DNA of 27,092 nucleotides, taken from the NCBI GenBank assembly GCA_003551945.1, contig PUNZ01000120.1, forward strand, positions 1 to 27,092, in the 5' to 3' direction. A program made the position numbers and the translations under genes. Positions within the stretch are counted from its first letter, which is position 1; every line of letters starts with the position of its first letter. Positions 14,932-22,160 of the stretch are shown here, in pieces. The DNA is from Halovenus sp. (GTDB lineage Archaea > Halobacteriota > Halobacteria > Halobacteriales > Haloarculaceae). Below the pieces are notes generated by a model. It was given only the letters and a program-made list of their open reading frames with translations, had not been told where the DNA came from and did no database searches.

Positions 14932-15063
14932 ATGCAAGAAGCTCTCTCGAGCCACTGTTTAGGCGAAAACACAGGTTTGTCCCCGATATCGGTTGAACTC
15001 GCTTCCGAGGTACTCGACGGGTGTGTCTTTGTTCGTTGTAGGCGAACAGTAGGGACGCTATAA
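14932..15063 (+). CDS. Possible 43-residue micro-protein (doubtful)
   Basis: A short frame starting MQEALSSHCLGENTG and ending RTVGTL. A T-rich TATA-like element lies about 25 bp upstream, at the leaderless distance seen elsewhere. It contains three cysteines but no membrane segment or known domain. Dyad site 5 is just upstream of the TATA element and site 6 falls inside its 3' part. Codon choice is not distinctive. I include it only because it would give the three dyads a gene to control. It may equally be chance. Confidence 0.2.
   Translation: MQEALSSHCLGENTGLSPISVELASEVLDGCVFVRCRRTVGTL
15032..15046. promoter_or_regulatory. Operator-like dyad, site 6
   Basis: TTCGTT-GTA-GGCGAA. Its reverse complement, TTCGCC-TAC-AACGAA, differs from site 5 at one base, so sites 5 and 6 form a head-to-head pair 158 bp apart. 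Confidence 0.5.
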
Positions 15064-15176
15064 TGTTACAGCCATATGCTTGTCACACTAGCTGACGGAC
15101 GAGTTCCAACAGCGGTGTCTGCGAGCCGTCGAACCCGTGTTCAACAGGGAACTACTCGGCATCGCATTGATTTGTA

Positions 15177-15195
15177 AGTTCGTGAGTAACGAACT
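15177..15195. promoter_or_regulatory. Operator-like dyad, site 7
   Basis: AGTTCGTG-AGT-AACGAACT has 8-bp arms with one mismatch. It lies 11 bases beyond the 3' end of the glutaredoxin-DinB gene. Confidence 0.52.
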
Positions 15196-15205
15196 GAAAA
15201 TGATA

Positions 15206-16048
15206 CTACTTGGTGTTCCACACCTTTTCTGGCATCGGAAGTCCCTCCCAAAGAGCCGGGTCAAGCGGTTCTTCGATGGACTGTTCAAGCGTGTTGGTGA
15301 GGATCCATTCAAGTTGTCGGACGTGTTGTCCGGTGTGCCACGTTGTCCGCTCAAACAGTTCGTGTTTGGTCGGCTGGCCCCAGAACACGTCTGCAGGCTC
15401 CATCCAATCACACTCTTGGCCGGCTGTTGTCATCCAATCGGTGAGTCGTCCACGAACCGATTCGCCGTAGGCCGCGAGCGCAACGACGGAGTGTGGATCC
15501 CAGCTGTGTTCCATCCGGGGGACTCCCGTCATTGGGACGCCGGCTTCGTGCATGAGAAAGACGTCCGGAAGGCTGAAGATGTGCTGAACCAGCTCGCCGT
15601 AGCTTCGGGGTCTGTTTGGAATGTCGGTGGTTAACTGCTCTGGGGGAAGTCGTTCAAGATACGACAGTGTAGTATCGAGCAACATCATGAGTCGTCGGTT
15701 GAGTTCTTCAGGTGCAAGCGGGTCGGCATCGTGGTCGACACCGACCAAGTCGGCCACTGCAGCGAGATCTTTTCCATCGGCCCACGCCGCCCCTTGCCTC
15801 ACAATTGGCACGTGTTGTGGGAGGCCGTGATCGGCCATTTCCTGCATTAACGCTTCGTCGACACCTTTGATACCCACCTCCGAACTAATGCCCTCAGAGT
15901 CGGTGTCGTCGACATCCGTCTCTTTGCTTTTCACGACGTTGTGTGAAACAAACGACACATCGTTGCGTTCGAGAAACTCTTTGATGCGGAGACAGCTGGT
16001 ACAGCCCGTTGCCCAGTAGAGGTGAGTCTTGTCAGTGCTGGTGGCCAT
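15206..16048 (-). CDS. Glutaredoxin-DinB fusion protein (putative thiol-dependent isomerase or transferase)
   Basis: A 280-residue two-domain protein. Residues about 8-105 are a glutaredoxin/thioredoxin fold: HLYWATGCTSCLRIKEFLE has the redox pair Cys16-Cys19, HVPIVRQG (79-86) holds the cis-Pro region, and ADGKDLAAVADLVG closes the domain. Residues about 112-260 are a DinB four-helix domain whose three metal-binding histidines appear as His156 (GELVQHIFSL), His238 and His242 (TTWHTGQHVRQLEW). DinB-fold enzymes include thiol-dependent maleylpyruvate isomerase and thiol S-transferases. A role using a low-molecular-weight thiol is plausible, and haloarchaea use gamma-glutamylcysteine. A TATA element at 16069-16080 is 27 bp before ATG 16048. 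Tryptophan and histidine content in the DinB half looks intact. Confidence 0.85.
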   Translation of the reverse strand: MATSTDKTHLYWATGCTSCLRIKEFLERNDVSFVSHNVVKSKETDVDDTDSEGISSEVGIKGVDEALMQEMADHGLPQHVPIVRQGAAWADGKDLAAVADLVGVDHDADPLAPEELNRRLMMLLDTTLSYLERLPPEQLTTDIPNRPRSYGELVQHIFSLPDVFLMHEAGVPMTGVPRMEHSWDPHSVVALAAYGESVRGRLTDWMTTAGQECDWMEPADVFWGQPTKHELFERTTWHTGQHVRQLEWILTNTLEQSIEEPLDPALWEGLPMPEKVWNTK

Positions 16049-16489
16049 ACGGCTACTCTGAAAGACACATTATTAAGTATACTGTATCATTGTTGTACAG
16101 TTCGACAGCAGGGATTCTTGCGAGATGCGCGGATCGATCTATGGGAGCGTTTGGCTCAGTTTAGTTTTTTCCCACTCTAGCATTGCTATTACATACAATT
16201 CTCTAATTCCAACAATAAACAAAAATAGAATAACGCATCTTATATTCCTAAATTCGAATCGAAATTTTATTTATCACCGTTTCAGCTAGAAAAAGACACT
16301 ATTTATGCGTTACACAACTCATAGAAATGTGAAAAATTGGAATACTCACTTGTATGTTGAGTGGGCACTCACTTCCGACTGTGGACAGATATGCACACGA
16401 ACTTTTTGTTCGATACACTGTTCAGTATCTAAACAGGTATGGTTCTCAAAGAACGCGAGGTCTTAATGGCTTGAGCGCTGTCTGTTCCT
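16049..16489. other. AT-rich gene-free stretch at the island boundary
   Basis: No convincing coding frame was seen in this 441-bp stretch, which is clearly richer in A/T than either side, especially 16160-16350. It contains the glutaredoxin-DinB promoter (16069-16080), a short palindrome GAGTGGGCACTC (about 16360-16371) and the TATA-like tcttaatgg before the gene at 16490. It marks the change from the lower-GC left part to the higher-GC right part. No tRNA, integrase or insertion sequence lies here. Confidence 0.6.
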
Positions 16490-16879
16490 ATGGAACGTGC
16501 GTCGCTTCCGGACGGCTGGCGGGTATGGAACGAAGAGCCCGACGGTCGAGTGATTCTCGTGTACCGTCCCGACGTGTTCAACTCACAGGATTTTCCGGCA
16601 GTCTGTCTGCCGACGCTGTACGTCACAAACGGGTCGCCGCGACGCCGACCCGGATCGGGGGCAGTCGAGACCGACCAGTGGCATGTCAAGCTTTTTTTCG
16701 AGCCGGAAATCGAAGCCGAAAGCGAGCGCTACGACAGTCGCGAGGACGCACTCGCAGGGGCTGTTGGCTGTGCGGAACGCTTTGTCGACGGCGACGTCGC
16801 GTATCGCGAACTGTACCAGGTGCCGCGGCCCGACTATTTCAACGAACTTGACCGCCTCCTTGATATCGACGACGACTAA
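16490..16879 (+). CDS. DUF5820-like haloarchaeal protein
   Basis: A 129-residue acidic cytoplasmic protein with no membrane segment. It begins MERASLPDGWRVWNEEPDGR, followed by a VILVYRPDVFNSQDFPAVCLPTLYV-type segment that I cite only by position (residues about 21-45). Later come WHVKLFF and a helical C-terminus ending in Asp/Glu. From memory this resembles the haloarchaeal family annotated DUF5820, but I could not check that. No catalytic motif is apparent. A TATA-like element at 16461-16468 is about 27 bp before the ATG. It is followed on the same strand by the UPF0179 gene after 108 bp. These are conserved core haloarchaeal genes, in contrast to the left island. Confidence 0.72.
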   Translation: MERASLPDGWRVWNEEPDGRVILVYRPDVFNSQDFPAVCLPTLYVTNGSPRRRPGSGAVETDQWHVKLFFEPEIEAESERYDSREDALAGAVGCAERFVDGDVAYRELYQVPRPDYFNELDRLLDIDDD

Positions 16880-16987
16880 TTTCACGAGTTATCGACGATA
16901 CTGAACCGTACATCCACGCTCACGAGTCACGTGTAGACCGCCGCCGTGAGGGGAACGGTCATCTATCTGGAAGCACAACTAAACGGC

Positions 16988-17434
16988 ATGACTACTGTGA
17001 CACTCATTGGCGACCGACTCGCAGTGGAGGGTCGCGAGTTCGTCTATGGTGGCGAAGCCGCTGGCTGTGCGGGCTGTCCCTACCGCAGTCAGTGTCTCAA
17101 CCTCACCAAGGGGCACCGCTACCGCGTTACCGGCGTTCGCGACAACGCTCAACTGCTCGACTGCGCCATGCATGACAAGGGTGTTCGCGCGGTCGAAGTC
17201 GAACCCGCAGCCGTCTCCGCAAATGTCGCCTCCCGCGGTGCCTACGCTGGGAGCAAGGCCTCGCTCGAAGGGCCCTGTCCGCACACCGACTGTCCGAGCC
17301 ACGAGTACTGTATTCCTGAGGGGGCCACGTTTGATGAGGAGTATCGCATCCGCTCGGTTGTTGGCGACCCACCGCACGACCACTGCCTGCTTGACCGATC
17401 GCTCACGCTTGTCGAACTCGAACCGACCGACTGA
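16988..17434 (+). CDS. UPF0179 family cysteine-rich protein
   Basis: A 148-residue archaeal UPF0179 protein. It starts MTTVTLIGDRLAVEGREFVY. The cysteines are grouped as GCAGCPYRSQCLNL (about 30-43), LDCAMHD (about 64-70), GPCPHTDCPSHEYC (about 96-109) and HDHCLLD, a pattern suited to binding an iron-sulphur cluster or zinc. The function of the family is not established. Some members have been proposed to be redox or metal proteins. I start at ATG 16988 because family members begin MTxVTLIG. A GTG at 16946 would add 14 unrelated residues. It is probably a core gene transcribed rightwards with the preceding one. Confidence 0.9.
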   Translation: MTTVTLIGDRLAVEGREFVYGGEAAGCAGCPYRSQCLNLTKGHRYRVTGVRDNAQLLDCAMHDKGVRAVEVEPAAVSANVASRGAYAGSKASLEGPCPHTDCPSHEYCIPEGATFDEEYRIRSVVGDPPHDHCLLDRSLTLVELEPTD

Positions 17435-17490
17435 GCATCGGTCGGCAGCCCTCTCCGTACACCGATTGTCCCCGTATCTGCGAGTCACGC

Positions 17491-17973
17491 TCAGTCGAGT
17501 GTCGCAGCGTAAGCATAGTCCGTGTCGTAGGCGGGTGGCCTCTCGTCATCGAGCGTCACCTGCCAGTCGTCGACGAGACCTGGGTCGCTGCGAGCGTCTC
17601 GAATTGTGGCACGAATTTCGGCGACGCCGACGCCGTAAAAATCGTCTGGCACACCGTGGAGATACTGTATCGCCGTTCGAAACAACGACCGCATTCCCGT
17701 ATCATCCTCGAAGTCGGCGTGTTTGTACGCACCGGCGGCGACCTGCACCATGCCGTGGAGAAAGGCGCTCTCTGTGCTCCCGCTCCCGTAGTTATACCAC
17801 TCGTCCTCGAAGCAATCGTGCGATTCGTGGTATGCGCCGTCGTTGAATAGCCGGACGCCGTGTTCGACCGCTCGCCGAAGCGTCGCGTGCTCCCACCGCC
17901 GCTCGGCCGACTGCCATCCACTGGGGTTCCCGAGTGGCGGGGCAACAGACGGGTCGGTGGTGTGGTCGTCCAT
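17491..17973 (-). CDS. DUF309 domain protein
   Basis: A 160-residue helical protein with the DUF309 signature: LRRAVEHGVRLFNDGAYHES (about 31-50) followed by HDCFEDEW (51-58). Further on it has FLHGMVQVAAGAYKH, in which the conserved His and Gln sit in the second helix pair. DUF309 proteins are small helical bundles of unknown role found in archaea and bacteria. The start MDDHTTDPSVAP at 17973 is chosen because the in-frame extension to 18120 is low-complexity and not family-like. The promoter region is weak (agaacttt near 17990-18000). The gene converges on UPF0179, with 56 bp between the two stops. Confidence 0.85.
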   Translation of the reverse strand: MDDHTTDPSVAPPLGNPSGWQSAERRWEHATLRRAVEHGVRLFNDGAYHESHDCFEDEWYNYGSGSTESAFLHGMVQVAAGAYKHADFEDDTGMRSLFRTAIQYLHGVPDDFYGVGVAEIRATIRDARSDPGLVDDWQVTLDDERPPAYDTDYAYAATLD

Positions 17974-18160
17974 ACTGAACGATGTCGCTGTCCGCACAAA
18001 GTTCTGCGCGTTGGTCGGCGTGTTGATGTGATTGAATGTCGTTGCAATCGCGTTACTCAACAAGCGATTACTCGGTTGGTGAGTGATACACTCACTCCCC
18101 AGATTCTCCTGTCGGGTCAACAGTCAAAGAATTTATTATGATTGTGTAACATTCCGGAGT

Positions 18161-18496
18161 ATGGCAACTGAACCACAAACCGCGCAGGGAGATACGACTC
18201 TTGCCGCACTGGCACACGCATCAGCACTCGTCGCCTCGTTTCTCGGACCAATTCTGTTTTTGGTTCTTGCGGACGACGATGACGAACTCGTCAAGCAGAA
18301 CGCAAAAAATGCGCTCAACTTCCAGATCATCATTTTCATTCTCCTCACGATTTCAGGAATTTTAACGATCGTGCTCATCGGGTTGTTGCTCCTCCCGATC
18401 GTCCTCTTGATCGACCTCATCCTCGTGATCATCGCGACGTTGAAGGCCAAAGACGGGCAAATATACAAATACCCGTACACGCCCAGCATCATCTGA
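18161..18496 (+). CDS. DUF4870 family small membrane protein
   Basis: A 111-residue protein. A short polar start (MATEPQTAQGDTTLAALAHA) leads into a hydrophobic segment, then the acidic/amide loop DDDDELVKQNAKNALNFQ (about 38-55) that is diagnostic of DUF4870. Two further hydrophobic segments follow (about 56-76 and 78-93) and a basic tail YKYPYTPSII. The family is membrane-embedded and of unknown function. ATG 18161 has the TATA element atttatta at 18131-18138, 27 bp upstream. A longer in-frame start at 18083 lies before the promoter. It is a stand-alone gene between DUF309 and the tRNA. Confidence 0.9.
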   Translation: MATEPQTAQGDTTLAALAHASALVASFLGPILFLVLADDDDELVKQNAKNALNFQIIIFILLTISGILTIVLIGLLLLPIVLLIDLILVIIATLKAKDGQIYKYPYTPSII

Positions 18497-18612
18497 AACG
18501 ACGGCCGTCGGCGATCGGACACCGAGACTCACTTCATTTTCACATATCACCTGTTGAGTGACATCGCTCTCGGGAGCACTGGAAGAACAAAAAGCCGACC
18601 GCGATGGACCGT

Positions 18613-18626
18613 ATAATGTTTATAAC
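18613..18626 (+). promoter_or_regulatory. TATA element of the tRNA-Leu gene
   Basis: The run ataatgtttataac lies 33-46 bp upstream of the mature tRNA 5' end at 18659, a suitable distance for a short 5' leader. Confidence 0.55.
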
Positions 18627-18658
18627 CGGGTTGGCTACGTGTAACTGCACACCACCGT

Positions 18659-18742
18659 GCGAGGGTAGCCAAGCCCGGAAACGGCGACGGACTCAAGATC
18701 CGTTCCTGTAGAGGTCCGTGGGTTCAAATCCCTCCCCTCGCA
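18659..18742 (+). tRNA. tRNA-Leu (anticodon CAA)
   Basis: An 84-nt class II tRNA. The acceptor stem GCGAGGG (18659-18665) pairs with CCCTCGC (18735-18741), with discriminator A at 18742. The D stem is GCC/GGC. The anticodon stem ACGGA/TCCGT encloses the loop CTCAAGA, whose anticodon CAA reads the Leu codon TTG. A long variable arm (TCCTGTAGAGG) is typical of tRNA-Leu. The T arm is GTGGG-TTCAAAT-CCCTC, which leaves a U-U mismatch at its second pair. No intron is present and no CCA is encoded, as usual in haloarchaea. Confidence 0.93.
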
Positions 18743-18769
18743 TGAACGCGTCCACAACGCGTGAGTGCA

Positions 18770-18793
18770 GAAGACGCTCTCGGAGCGCTCTTC
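18770..18793 (+). terminator. Hairpin downstream of the tRNA gene
   Basis: gaaga-cgctc and gagcg-c-tcttc form a stem of about ten pairs with one bulged base and a 3-nt loop, 28 bp after the tRNA. It could mark the end of the tRNA transcript or aid 3' processing. No T-run follows directly. Confidence 0.35.
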
Positions 18794-18852
18794 CCTCGCA
18801 AAACTCGTTTCACTATTTTCACCGAGCGCCAGCGCTCCCCACAGCGATCCAC

Positions 18853-19845
18853 TCAGAGCTGTTCGTACTGCTGTTCAAACGTTCGCAACGTCGCTGCGAG
18901 CACACCAAGTGTAATCGGGCCAACGAACAGCCCGGTGAAACCAATGGTGTAGACGCCGCCGAACACACCAACGAGAATCACGCCCGGATTGAGATGCGCC
19001 TGCTGGTCGATCACGATCGGGCGAGCGTAGTTGTCGACCATGCTGACGACGGCGATTCCGTAGATTGCCAAAAACACGCCTGCGGTGACGTCACCAAGCG
19101 CAATGAGATACAGCGCCGCAGGCCCCCAGACGAGAAACGCACCGATCAGTGGAAGCAGCGCGAGAACTGCCATCACGAACGTCCAGAACACGACGTTTGG
19201 AATGCCGGCAACCCACAGCCCAACGCCCGCGATTACCGCTTGGAGCAACGCCACCGAGATATGACCGATAACGACACCCCACGTCATTCGATCAATTTGG
19301 TCGAACAGCTCGCTGGTTACCGCCGCCGGCAACGGCACCAACTGGTGAGCCCATGCGACGAACTCTTCGCCCTCTCTGAGCAGATAGTAGACGAGAAACA
19401 ACACGAGTGCAAGCCCCAATGAGAACTGGAGGCCCGCAGTTGCGATGTTCGTGACGCTCCCAAACAGAACCTCAATTAGTGACTCGACAAACAGTTCGAA
19501 CTGAAAAGCGAGGTCGACTTCGACCCCAGTGAGATCGAGAATCTGTGCCTCGATTTCGGGGATATCCAGGGCGGTCTCGCCGCGTGCGATCTGCTGGAGG
19601 TCGCGAACGAACGACTGAATGATGTACCACAGCGGAACCAACACGACAATGCCGGAGGCGGCAAGCAAGGCAATTGGTGACACAAACTCACCGAGATGTG
19701 GCTCCAATCGGCGATGAAATGGGTACAGAATGTAGGCAAGCAGGAGTGCACCGAAAACGTACTCGATAAACGGGAGAACAATCAGGACTGAGAGGGCTGC
19801 GGCCACCGCTATTGCGAGCACGAGAAACGCCTGTGACCGGTTCAT
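18853..19845 (-). CDS. AI-2E family membrane transporter
   Basis: A 330-residue polytopic membrane protein of the AI-2E/PerM family (PF01594-type). It has two N-terminal hydrophobic segments (about 5-45), one at about 58-78, then a long soluble stretch (about 80-135). A cluster of membrane helices follows (about 140-330). The conserved C-terminal region reads HLNPGVILVGVFGGVYTIGF and then GLFVGPITLGVLAATL, matching the family pattern of small residues and GP. Family members are linked to autoinducer export, Na+/H+ antiport or unknown solutes. In archaea the substrate is unknown. The TATA-like element (minus-strand cttat) near 19873 lies 28 bp before ATG 19845. It converges on the tRNA gene. 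Confidence 0.9.
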   Translation of the reverse strand: MNRSQAFLVLAIAVAAALSVLIVLPFIEYVFGALLLAYILYPFHRRLEPHLGEFVSPIALLAASGIVVLVPLWYIIQSFVRDLQQIARGETALDIPEIEAQILDLTGVEVDLAFQFELFVESLIEVLFGSVTNIATAGLQFSLGLALVLFLVYYLLREGEEFVAWAHQLVPLPAAVTSELFDQIDRMTWGVVIGHISVALLQAVIAGVGLWVAGIPNVVFWTFVMAVLALLPLIGAFLVWGPAALYLIALGDVTAGVFLAIYGIAVVSMVDNYARPIVIDQQAHLNPGVILVGVFGGVYTIGFTGLFVGPITLGVLAATLRTFEQQYEQL

Positions 19846-19934
19846 ATTGCACTGCTTGGCAGGCAGCGTGATAAGTACGGCTGCTTGTGGTTGACACTAG
19901 TCCTCTGCGGCCGAAACAACCGTGTTAAATCGCG

Positions 19935-20663
19935 CTAGGCCGTCGTCGAACGGGCGTTTTGAAGTCGTTTTTCTGCCTCGTCGCGGTCTTCCGGATAGCC
20001 GACGTCGATTCGCCACCCGTCGATCTGAATGGCGTCGATGGTACGGCCGCTGCGAATCAACAGATCAATTGCTTCGCTGATCTCGTACTCGCCGCGGTTC
20101 GAGGGCTGAACAAGCTGACAGGCGTGGAAAATCTCCGGCGTGAAAGTGTAAAAGCCGGTCATCACCAGATTCGAGTTCGGCTCTTCAGGTTTTTCGACGA
20201 CGTCGGTTATTTCGCCGTATGCGTTGGTTTCACAGACACCGTAGCGACCCGCGTCCTCCCACGGAACTTCCTCAACGAGGAACGCGGCGTCCGCACGATC
20301 TTCTCGTTGCCGGCGAACGACGTCCTGTAGATTGGCGTTGAAGATGTTGTCGCCGAGCATCAACATGAAATCGTCGTCGATGTACTCCTCGACGGTCAAC
20401 AGCGCATGGGCGAGTCCACTCTGTTCGCGTTGGTGAGCGTAGGTGATCGGCACACCCTCGAACTCGTCGCCGTAGTGCTCGATGATGACCTCTTTCATGT
20501 AGCCAACGACGACGAAAAACTCGTCTGCACCGAGTTCGGCGAGCTGTTCGAAACAGTGTGTGAGCAGCGGCTTGTCGTCAACTTCGACCATTCCTTTTGG
20601 TTTATTGTCTGTCAGTGGCCGGAGTCGGGTTCCCTTGCCGGCAGCGAGTACGACTGCGTTCAT
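19935..20663 (-). CDS. aglF: Glucose-1-phosphate nucleotidyltransferase, AglF-like
   Basis: A 242-residue sugar nucleotidyltransferase. The N-terminus has the signature VVLAAGKGTRLRPLTDNKPK (about 4-23). It is followed by MVEVDDKPLLTH, GDNIF (metal- and nucleotide-binding Asp near 109), EKPEEP and GWRIDVGYPED at the C-terminal end. It closely resembles Haloferax volcanii AglF, the glucose-1-phosphate uridylyltransferase that makes UDP-glucose for S-layer N-glycosylation (as recalled). It is divergent from the UDP-glucose dehydrogenase gene at 20791, which would use its product. TATA gataaatag at 20686-20694 is 27 bp before ATG 20663, consistent with a leaderless transcript. Specificity for UTP rather than dTTP is inferred from the resemblance and the partner gene. 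Confidence 0.88.
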   Translation of the reverse strand: MNAVVLAAGKGTRLRPLTDNKPKGMVEVDDKPLLTHCFEQLAELGADEFFVVVGYMKEVIIEHYGDEFEGVPITYAHQREQSGLAHALLTVEEYIDDDFMLMLGDNIFNANLQDVVRRQREDRADAAFLVEEVPWEDAGRYGVCETNAYGEITDVVEKPEEPNSNLVMTGFYTFTPEIFHACQLVQPSNRGEYEISEAIDLLIRSGRTIDAIQIDGWRIDVGYPEDRDEAEKRLQNARSTTA

Positions 20664-20790
20664 AGATGGTGACAGTTCGGCCGTCGATAAATAGTTTCAT
20701 ACCCGCGCTATTTTGATCGGATTGTCGGACTGCCCCCACCTGGCTACAGTCTCCACAACAGTCAAATCAATCGCCCGGTTCGGTTCGCGT

Positions 20791-22086
20791 ATGCACCTCA
20801 GTGTTGTCGGCAGCGGCTACGTCGGGACGACAATCGCGGCCTGTTTTGCCAGCCTCGGCCACGACGTGACCGCGATCGATATCGACGAGACGGTCGTTTC
20901 GCGGCTCAACAACGGTGAGGCCTCGATTCATGAGCCTGGACTCGACGACCTGCTTGCCGAACACGCTGGGGGCCGACTCGTTGCGACGACCGACTATGAC
21001 GCGATCGCTGACACCGACGTGACGTTTCTCGCGCTGCCGACGCCCGCCCGTGAGGACGGCAGCATTGACCTCTCGATTATTCTCAATGCGGCCGAGGCGG
21101 TCGGCGACGCACTCGCAACCAAGTCCGACCGGCACCTCGTTGTCGTCAAAAGTACCGTGACACCCGGATCGACTGACCGCGAAATCGGCCCTACCCTCCG
21201 AGCGGCCGCCGGCGACGACACGGGGCGAATCGGACTCGCAATGAACCCTGAATTCCTCCGCGAGGGAAGCGCTGTGTCGGATTTTCTCGATCCTGATAAA
21301 CTCGTCTTGGGAACCGAGGCCGATGACCCGTGGACGGCCGACACGCTTCGCGCGGTGTTCGAGCCACTGATTGGATCTACTGGCGTGCCGGTCATCGAAA
21401 CAACCCTCCGCGCTGCCGAGATGATCAAGTACGCCAACAACGCGTTTCTGGCGACCAAAATCAGCCTGATCAACGAACTGGGAAACATCTGTAAGGCCTA
21501 CGGCGTCGACGCCTACGAGGTCGCCGACGCGATCGCGCTCGACGACCGAATCGGTGAGCAGTTTCTTCGCAGTGGTGTCGGTTGGGGCGGGTCGTGTTTC
21601 CCAAAAGACGTTGCGGCGATCATCGCCGCAGCCCGTGAAACAGGGTACGAGCCTTCGTTGTTGTCGGCAGCCGTCGACGTCAACGACCGACAGCCCGAAC
21701 GGATGCTCGAACTTCTCTCGAAACATGTGGATCCCGCCGGCAAGCGAATCGCGGTGCTTGGCCTCGCGTTCAAACCCGGCACCGACGACATCCGCAACTC
21801 GCGAGCGATTCCACTCATTGCGTCGTTGCTTGACCGCGGGGCGGCCGTCGCCGCATATGACCCGGTTGCAGCCAACGCCATGGCCGAACGGTTTGCGACC
21901 GTGGAGTACGCTGACTCGCCGGCAGACGCGCTCGCCAACGCCCACGGCGCACTCGTCGTCACCGACTGGCCCGAATTCGCCGACCTCGATTCCGAGTTCG
22001 ACGCGATGACAACCCCTGTCGTCGTCGACGGTCGGCGGATTATTTCGCGTCGCGACGGGCTGACGTATGAAGGGCTGACGTGGTGA
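20791..22086 (+). CDS. aglM: UDP-glucose 6-dehydrogenase, AglM-like
   Basis: A 431-residue UDP-sugar dehydrogenase. The Rossmann motif VVGSGYVGTTIAACFASLGH lies at 5-24. KSTVTPGST (120-128) and MNPEFLREGSAV (151-162) are family blocks in the NAD and central regions. The catalytic Cys269 sits in GVGWGGSCFPKD, and GLAFKPGTDDIRNSR opens the UDP-binding domain. It oxidises UDP-glucose to UDP-glucuronate with two NAD+, the job of Haloferax AglM in N-glycosylation. Its partner aglF is divergent, 127 bp away. I start at ATG 20791 (MHLSVVGSGYVG). A longer in-frame ATG at 20713 would add 26 residues unlike the family. Confidence 0.93.
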   Translation: MHLSVVGSGYVGTTIAACFASLGHDVTAIDIDETVVSRLNNGEASIHEPGLDDLLAEHAGGRLVATTDYDAIADTDVTFLALPTPAREDGSIDLSIILNAAEAVGDALATKSDRHLVVVKSTVTPGSTDREIGPTLRAAAGDDTGRIGLAMNPEFLREGSAVSDFLDPDKLVLGTEADDPWTADTLRAVFEPLIGSTGVPVIETTLRAAEMIKYANNAFLATKISLINELGNICKAYGVDAYEVADAIALDDRIGEQFLRSGVGWGGSCFPKDVAAIIAAARETGYEPSLLSAAVDVNDRQPERMLELLSKHVDPAGKRIAVLGLAFKPGTDDIRNSRAIPLIASLLDRGAAVAAYDPVAANAMAERFATVEYADSPADALANAHGALVVTDWPEFADLDSEFDAMTTPVVVDGRRIISRRDGLTYEGLTW

Positions 22087-22160
22087 GTGGAGCGGTGGCA
22101 GGACGGCGTCCCGTTCGACAACAAACACACTTTATACGGTGCCGAAAACAACAACCGGCA

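Larger units (their letters stand above)
14783..15205. other. Convergent gap with three operator-like dyads
   Basis: Both flanking genes end here (UspA from the left, glutaredoxin-DinB from the right), so no known promoter should lie in this 423-bp stretch. It nevertheless holds three dyads of the IclR-site type, centred at 14881, 15039 and 15186. There is also a TATA-like gtttttatt (about 14905-14913) placed 22-27 bp before an ATG at 14932 that opens 43 codons to 15063. That short frame has no recognised family and only weak support. A regulated small RNA or micro-protein is possible. Confidence 0.5.

Noticed and set aside
16354..16851. 165-codon plus-strand frame overlapping the DUF5820-like gene
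   Set aside because: Arg/Ser-rich composition typical of an out-of-frame reading. The gene at 16490 fits promoter and family.
17974..18120. N-terminal extension of the DUF309 gene by 49 codons
   Set aside because: The added segment is Asn/Thr-rich with no conservation pattern. The start at 17973 is closer to family length.
18735..18800. Repeat of the tRNA 3' end (CCCTCGCA at 18735-18742 and 18793-18800) as an integration site
   Set aside because: Only 8 bp long, and no integrase or element-like genes lie between or beside the copies.
20767..22128. Long minus-strand open frame of 453 codons opposite the UDP-glucose dehydrogenase
   Set aside because: It is a shadow of a gene with high third-position GC. 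It has no recognisable motifs and no promoter, while the plus-strand frame carries all family blocks.
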